9,209 nucleotides of DNA. Origin: Desulfovibrio sp. Its GTDB lineage: Bacteria; Desulfobacterota; Desulfovibrionia; Desulfovibrionales; Desulfovibrionaceae. The DNA lies in NCBI GenBank assembly GCA_031281815.1, contig JAITEY010000180.1, positions 1 through 9,209 of the forward strand. Reading direction: 5' to 3'. Each line of letters opens with the position of its first letter. Within the stretch, counting starts at the first letter, position 1. Shown here piece by piece: positions 8,271 to 9,209 of the stretch. The position numbers were made by a program, and so were the translations under genes. Under the pieces are notes generated by a model that saw only the letters and a program-made list of their open reading frames with translations, made no database searches and was not told the DNA's origin.

Positions 8271-8317
8271 GTCCTCTCCCGACCGCGAAGCGCAGCGCGG
8301 AGCGGCCGGGAGAGGAC
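8271..8317 (-). terminator. Strong stem-loop between rpsU and mutS2, candidate attenuator
   Basis: Bases 8271-8286 are complementary to 8302-8317 at 15 of 16 positions, with one mismatch at 8282/8306, leaving a 15-base GC-rich loop. On the minus transcript it lies about 79 bases after the rpsU stop and 54 bases before the mutS2 start. The sequence that follows (ATCCCTTTCCTCTTCC) is pyrimidine-rich but not a clean T-run, which would suit a leaky terminator. The E. coli rpsU-dnaG-rpoD operon has an attenuating terminator in this position, giving high rpsU and low dnaG. The structure is seen; the role is inferred. Confidence 0.6.
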
Positions 8318-8340
8318 GGAACATCAGGCTGTGTTCATTG
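8306..8340 (-). repeat. Imperfect direct repeat, downstream copy of the rpsU 3' end
   Basis: This 35-base block matches 8378-8412 at 27 of 35 positions, offset by 72 bases. On the minus strand it keeps AATGAACA, GCCTGA and the exact box GTCCTCTCCCG. The box of this copy forms one arm of the strong stem-loop at 8271-8317. It looks like a decayed duplication of the rpsU tail and its trailer. Confidence 0.6.
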
Positions 8341-8377
8341 TTCCGAATTGCCGATACCCTTGCAGTCGTTTCCATCC

Positions 8378-8412
8378 CCGGGAGAGGACAAAAACTCAGG
8401 CCATGTTCATCT
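8378..8412 (-). repeat. Imperfect direct repeat, copy containing the rpsU 3' end
   Basis: This copy covers the last five sense codons and the TGA of rpsU plus the trailer GTTTTT and the box GTCCTCTCCCG (8379-8389). It pairs with the copy at 8306-8340. Its box could in principle pair with the inverted box at 8271-8281, competing with the nearer copy. Confidence 0.6.
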
Positions 8413-8599
8413 TTCTGATTTTCTTCATAAGACGTTTGCGGGCAGCGGCTTTTTTCTTCTTGCGCATGACGCTTGGCTTTTCATAATGCTGGCGTTTCTT
8501 CATTTCAGAAAGAATGCCGGCTTTTTCCACCTGCTTTTTGAAGCGGCGCAACGCTATGTCGAAGCTGTAATCGTCTTCGTTGAGATAGACTCCGGGCAA
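8396..8599 (-). CDS. rpsU: 30S ribosomal protein bS21
   Basis: This 67-residue small-subunit protein sits near the 16S 3' end and assists translation initiation. The sequence runs from PGVYLNEDDY through ALRRFKKQVEKAGILSEMKKR and EKPSVMRKKKKAAARKR to KKIRKMNMA, the typical bS21 pattern with a very basic C-terminus. The start is a TTG at 8597-8599: bS21 proteins of this type begin (M)PGVYL, and AAGGGGGTGAT lies directly upstream, a nearly complete match to the anti-Shine-Dalgarno sequence. Longer open frames reach base 8929 on this strand, but the extra N-terminus is not bS21-like and runs through the neighbouring gene. It is the first gene of the rpsU-mutS2-dnaG-rpoD cluster. I see no clear promoter immediately upstream; transcription may start in 8600-8730 or read through from the small gene. 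Confidence 0.97.
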   Translation of the reverse strand: MPGVYLNEDDYSFDIALRRFKKQVEKAGILSEMKKRQHYEKPSVMRKKKKAAARKRLMKKIRKMNMA

Positions 8600-8604
8600 A
8601 GAAA

Positions 8605-8622
8605 TCACCCCCTTTCGGGAAG
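8605..8622 (-). promoter_or_regulatory. rpsU Shine-Dalgarno sequence inside a GAAA-capped hairpin
   Basis: On the minus strand, TTCCC-GAAA-GGGGG can fold into a 5-pair hairpin (three G-C, two G-U) with a GAAA loop. Its 3' arm is the rpsU Shine-Dalgarno run GGGGG (8608-8612), followed by TGATTTCT and the TTG start. The strong ribosome binding site is certain from sequence. Sequestration in the hairpin and a regulatory role are inference. Confidence 0.6.
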
Positions 8623-8635
8623 ATGCGGCGCGGCC

Positions 8636-8651
8636 CCGCCGAAAGCGGCGG
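8636..8651 (-). other. Stem-loop in the rpsU leader
   Basis: CCGCCG (8636-8641) and CGGCGG (8646-8651) form a perfect 6-bp stem with a 4-base loop, 36 bases upstream of the rpsU TTG. No T-run follows it in the direction of transcription. It may be part of a structured rpsU leader together with the hairpin over the ribosome binding site. The remaining leader to 8729 includes a T8 run on the minus strand (8682-8689) without a convincing stem before it. Confidence 0.45.
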
Positions 8652-8715
8652 ACACAAAACGCGCACTGACGCTGTTGTGTTGTAAAAAAAAGAATACTCC
8701 TCCGAACCCTGTCCC

Positions 8716-8744
8716 GGAAGGAAAGAAACACCCGCACGGCGGGT
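8716..8744 (-). terminator. Likely intrinsic terminator after the small membrane protein gene
   Basis: On the minus strand ACCCGC and GCGGGT (8730-8744) form a 6-bp stem with a 3-base loop, followed by GTTTCTTTCCTTCC, a broken T-tract. It begins 15 bases after the stop of the 60-residue gene. Termination is probably partial, so some transcription into rpsU is possible. Confidence 0.6.
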
Positions 8745-8759
8745 CGGAGAGGACGCGCC

Positions 8760-8942
8760 TCAATGCGTGTCGGAGCAACCGCACGCGGTCTGACGCACGG
8801 ATTTGACGACCACATACGCCAGTCCGAGGCCGAGGACGCCGAGGACGGCGTACAGCACTCCGAAGAATATGGCGTGGTCGGGCAGGAACCAAGGAATGTC
8901 CTGAGGCAGCATGCTGTGCATGGTTTCACCGTAACGGATCAT
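8760..8942 (-). CDS. Small single-pass membrane protein of unknown function
   Basis: I do not recognise this 60-residue protein. It has a hydrophilic N-terminus with LPQDIPWFLPDH (12-23), one hydrophobic segment of about 23 residues (24-46, rich in Gly, Val and Leu), then K47 and R50 and a tail containing Cys54-Gly-Cys56. By the positive-inside rule the tail should face the cytosol and the N-terminus the periplasm. The CGC pair could bind a metal or be redox-active, but two cysteines alone prove little. ATG 8942 is supported by AGGTGA 3 bases upstream; in-frame ATGs at codons 8 and 11 are less well placed. A candidate promoter lies upstream and a terminator hairpin downstream, so it may be a single-gene unit. 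Its length, ribosome binding site, coherent membrane segment and flanking signals support a real gene. Confidence 0.8.
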   Translation of the reverse strand: MIRYGETMHSMLPQDIPWFLPDHAIFFGVLYAVLGVLGLGLAYVVVKSVRQTACGCSDTH

Positions 8943-9029
8943 GGCTCACCTGTCGTTATTCGGTTTTCTGAGCAACGCCGCATCAATGCGGTCTTGCGTA
9001 GTCAACTGCCGTCGGAATCGGCATCAGGA

Positions 9030-9050
9030 TGTACTTTTTCGATATGTACA
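9030..9050. promoter_or_regulatory. Inverted repeat TGTAC-N11-GTACA over the candidate -10
   Basis: TGTAC (9030-9034) and GTACA (9046-9050) are perfect inverted arms separated by 11 bases, the half-site spacing typical of a dimeric repressor operator. The site overlaps the proposed -10 and start region of the small membrane protein gene. The arms are only 5 bp, so chance cannot be excluded. Confidence 0.4.
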
Positions 9051-9071
9051 CCGTGCGTTGCGGACAGTCAA
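9043..9071 (-). promoter_or_regulatory. Candidate sigma-70 promoter for the small membrane protein gene
   Basis: On the minus strand TTGACT (9066-9071) and TACATA (9043-9048) are separated by exactly 17 bases. The -35 matches five of six consensus positions and the -10 only three of six. It would give a leader of about 90 bases. The poor -10 and the overlapping inverted repeat suggest regulated rather than constitutive expression. This is a prediction by eye. Confidence 0.4.
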
Positions 9072-9088
9072 GTTTTCCGCGCAGTTTT

Positions 9089-9100
9089 GTCAGGGCTGAC
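9089..9100. promoter_or_regulatory. Short palindrome upstream of the candidate -35
   Basis: GTCAG (9089-9093) and CTGAC (9096-9100) are perfect inverted arms around GG. The site lies about 18 bases upstream of the candidate -35, a usual place for an activator. No regulator can be named. Confidence 0.3.
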
Positions 9101-9119
9101 GCATCTAAAATTTAGACGC
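9101..9119. promoter_or_regulatory. AT-rich near-palindrome, candidate operator
   Basis: TCTAAA-A-TTTAGA (9104-9116) is a perfect dyad, extended to GC/GC at 9101-9102 and 9118-9119 after one mismatch, so 8 of 9 pairs match over 19 bases. It stands out as AT-rich within GC-rich surroundings. It could bind a dimeric regulator of the minus-strand gene or of a gene beyond the right edge. Confidence 0.4.
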
Positions 9120-9209
9120 TCAATTTTGCCGCTGGGTTGTGTATTGAGAGCCAAAACATTGACAATTTACCTCCGCTGGGAATGCCCGGAAACGCCTCTA
9201 TTCATGTCT

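Larger units (their letters stand above)
8943..9209. other. Non-coding upstream region with several dyads
   Basis: No convincing gene is visible in these 267 bases. Bases near the right edge could hold the last codons of a minus-strand gene (a frame ending TAA at 9166-9168) or the first of a plus-strand gene, but neither can be judged. Two small stems lie in the presumed leader of the 60-residue gene: CCGCAT/ATGCGG (8978-8991) and TGCCG/CGGCA (9007-9023). The region is more AT-rich than the genes around it, especially 9104-9129, as expected for a control region. Confidence 0.6.

Noticed and set aside
8269..8418. A 49-codon plus-strand frame behind a purine-rich GGAGGAAGAGGAAAGGG stretch, with an internal repeat (GRGxxxRxCSxF)
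   Set aside because: Its repeat is the translation of the rpsU-tail duplication, it ends inside rpsU on the opposite strand, and the purine run is the complement of the pyrimidine tract after the stem-loop. It could be a real small antisense gene, but nothing beyond chance supports it.
8600..8929. N-terminal extension of bS21 to an ATG at 8929 (177 residues)
   Set aside because: The extra residues read through the neighbouring small gene in another frame and through its terminator. The TTG with the strong Shine-Dalgarno sequence gives the normal bS21 length.
9112..9159. A 15-codon minus-strand leader-like frame (starting MFWLSIHN) with GGAGG 10 bases upstream
   Set aside because: Spacing is long, the peptide has no run of a regulatory amino acid, no attenuator hairpin with T-tract follows, and the frame is too short to judge.
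9159..9187. Plus-strand TTGACA at 9159-9164 as a promoter for a gene beyond the right edge
   Set aside because: No acceptable -10 appears 16-18 bases downstream (ATGCCC at the right distance), and the window ends before any gene could be seen.

Overview
The window is GC-rich bacterial DNA. It has the look of a Desulfovibrionales (Desulfobacterota) genome: the bS21 protein has the short, lysine/arginine-rich form I associate with that group, and the gene set and codon use fit. That placement is inference from memory of family members; no 16S or other decisive marker is present.

Layout, left to right. (1) Bases 1-2221, plus strand: the 3' part of a MalY/PatB-type PLP-dependent C-S lyase/aminotransferase, then 73 bp later a complete 14-helix DHA2-family MFS exporter resembling MdtD and HsrA. 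(2) Bases 2209-8599, minus strand: read in the direction of transcription, rpsU (bS21), mutS2, dnaG (primase) and rpoD (primary sigma factor). This is the classic rpsU-dnaG-rpoD macromolecular synthesis cluster with mutS2 between rpsU and dnaG. mutS2 and dnaG are 13 bp apart and dnaG and rpoD overlap by 14 bp, so these three are very probably cotranscribed. A strong stem-loop in the 179-bp rpsU-mutS2 gap is placed where the E. coli operon has its attenuating terminator. (3) Bases 8730-8942, minus strand: a 60-residue single-pass membrane protein of unknown function, followed by a small terminator hairpin. (4) Bases 8943-9209: a noncoding stretch with a candidate promoter and several short dyads.

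The MFS gene and rpoD converge and overlap tail to tail by 13 bp, with a 9-bp GC stem at the junction. rpsU starts with TTG, not ATG, behind a nearly complete Shine-Dalgarno sequence that can fold into a small GAAA-capped hairpin.

I did not find a defence system, mobile element, CRISPR array, tRNA or rRNA. The signals beyond ordinary annotation are regulatory: the repeated and inverted GTCCTCTCC boxes around the end of rpsU, the rpsU leader structure, and the dyads upstream of the small membrane protein.
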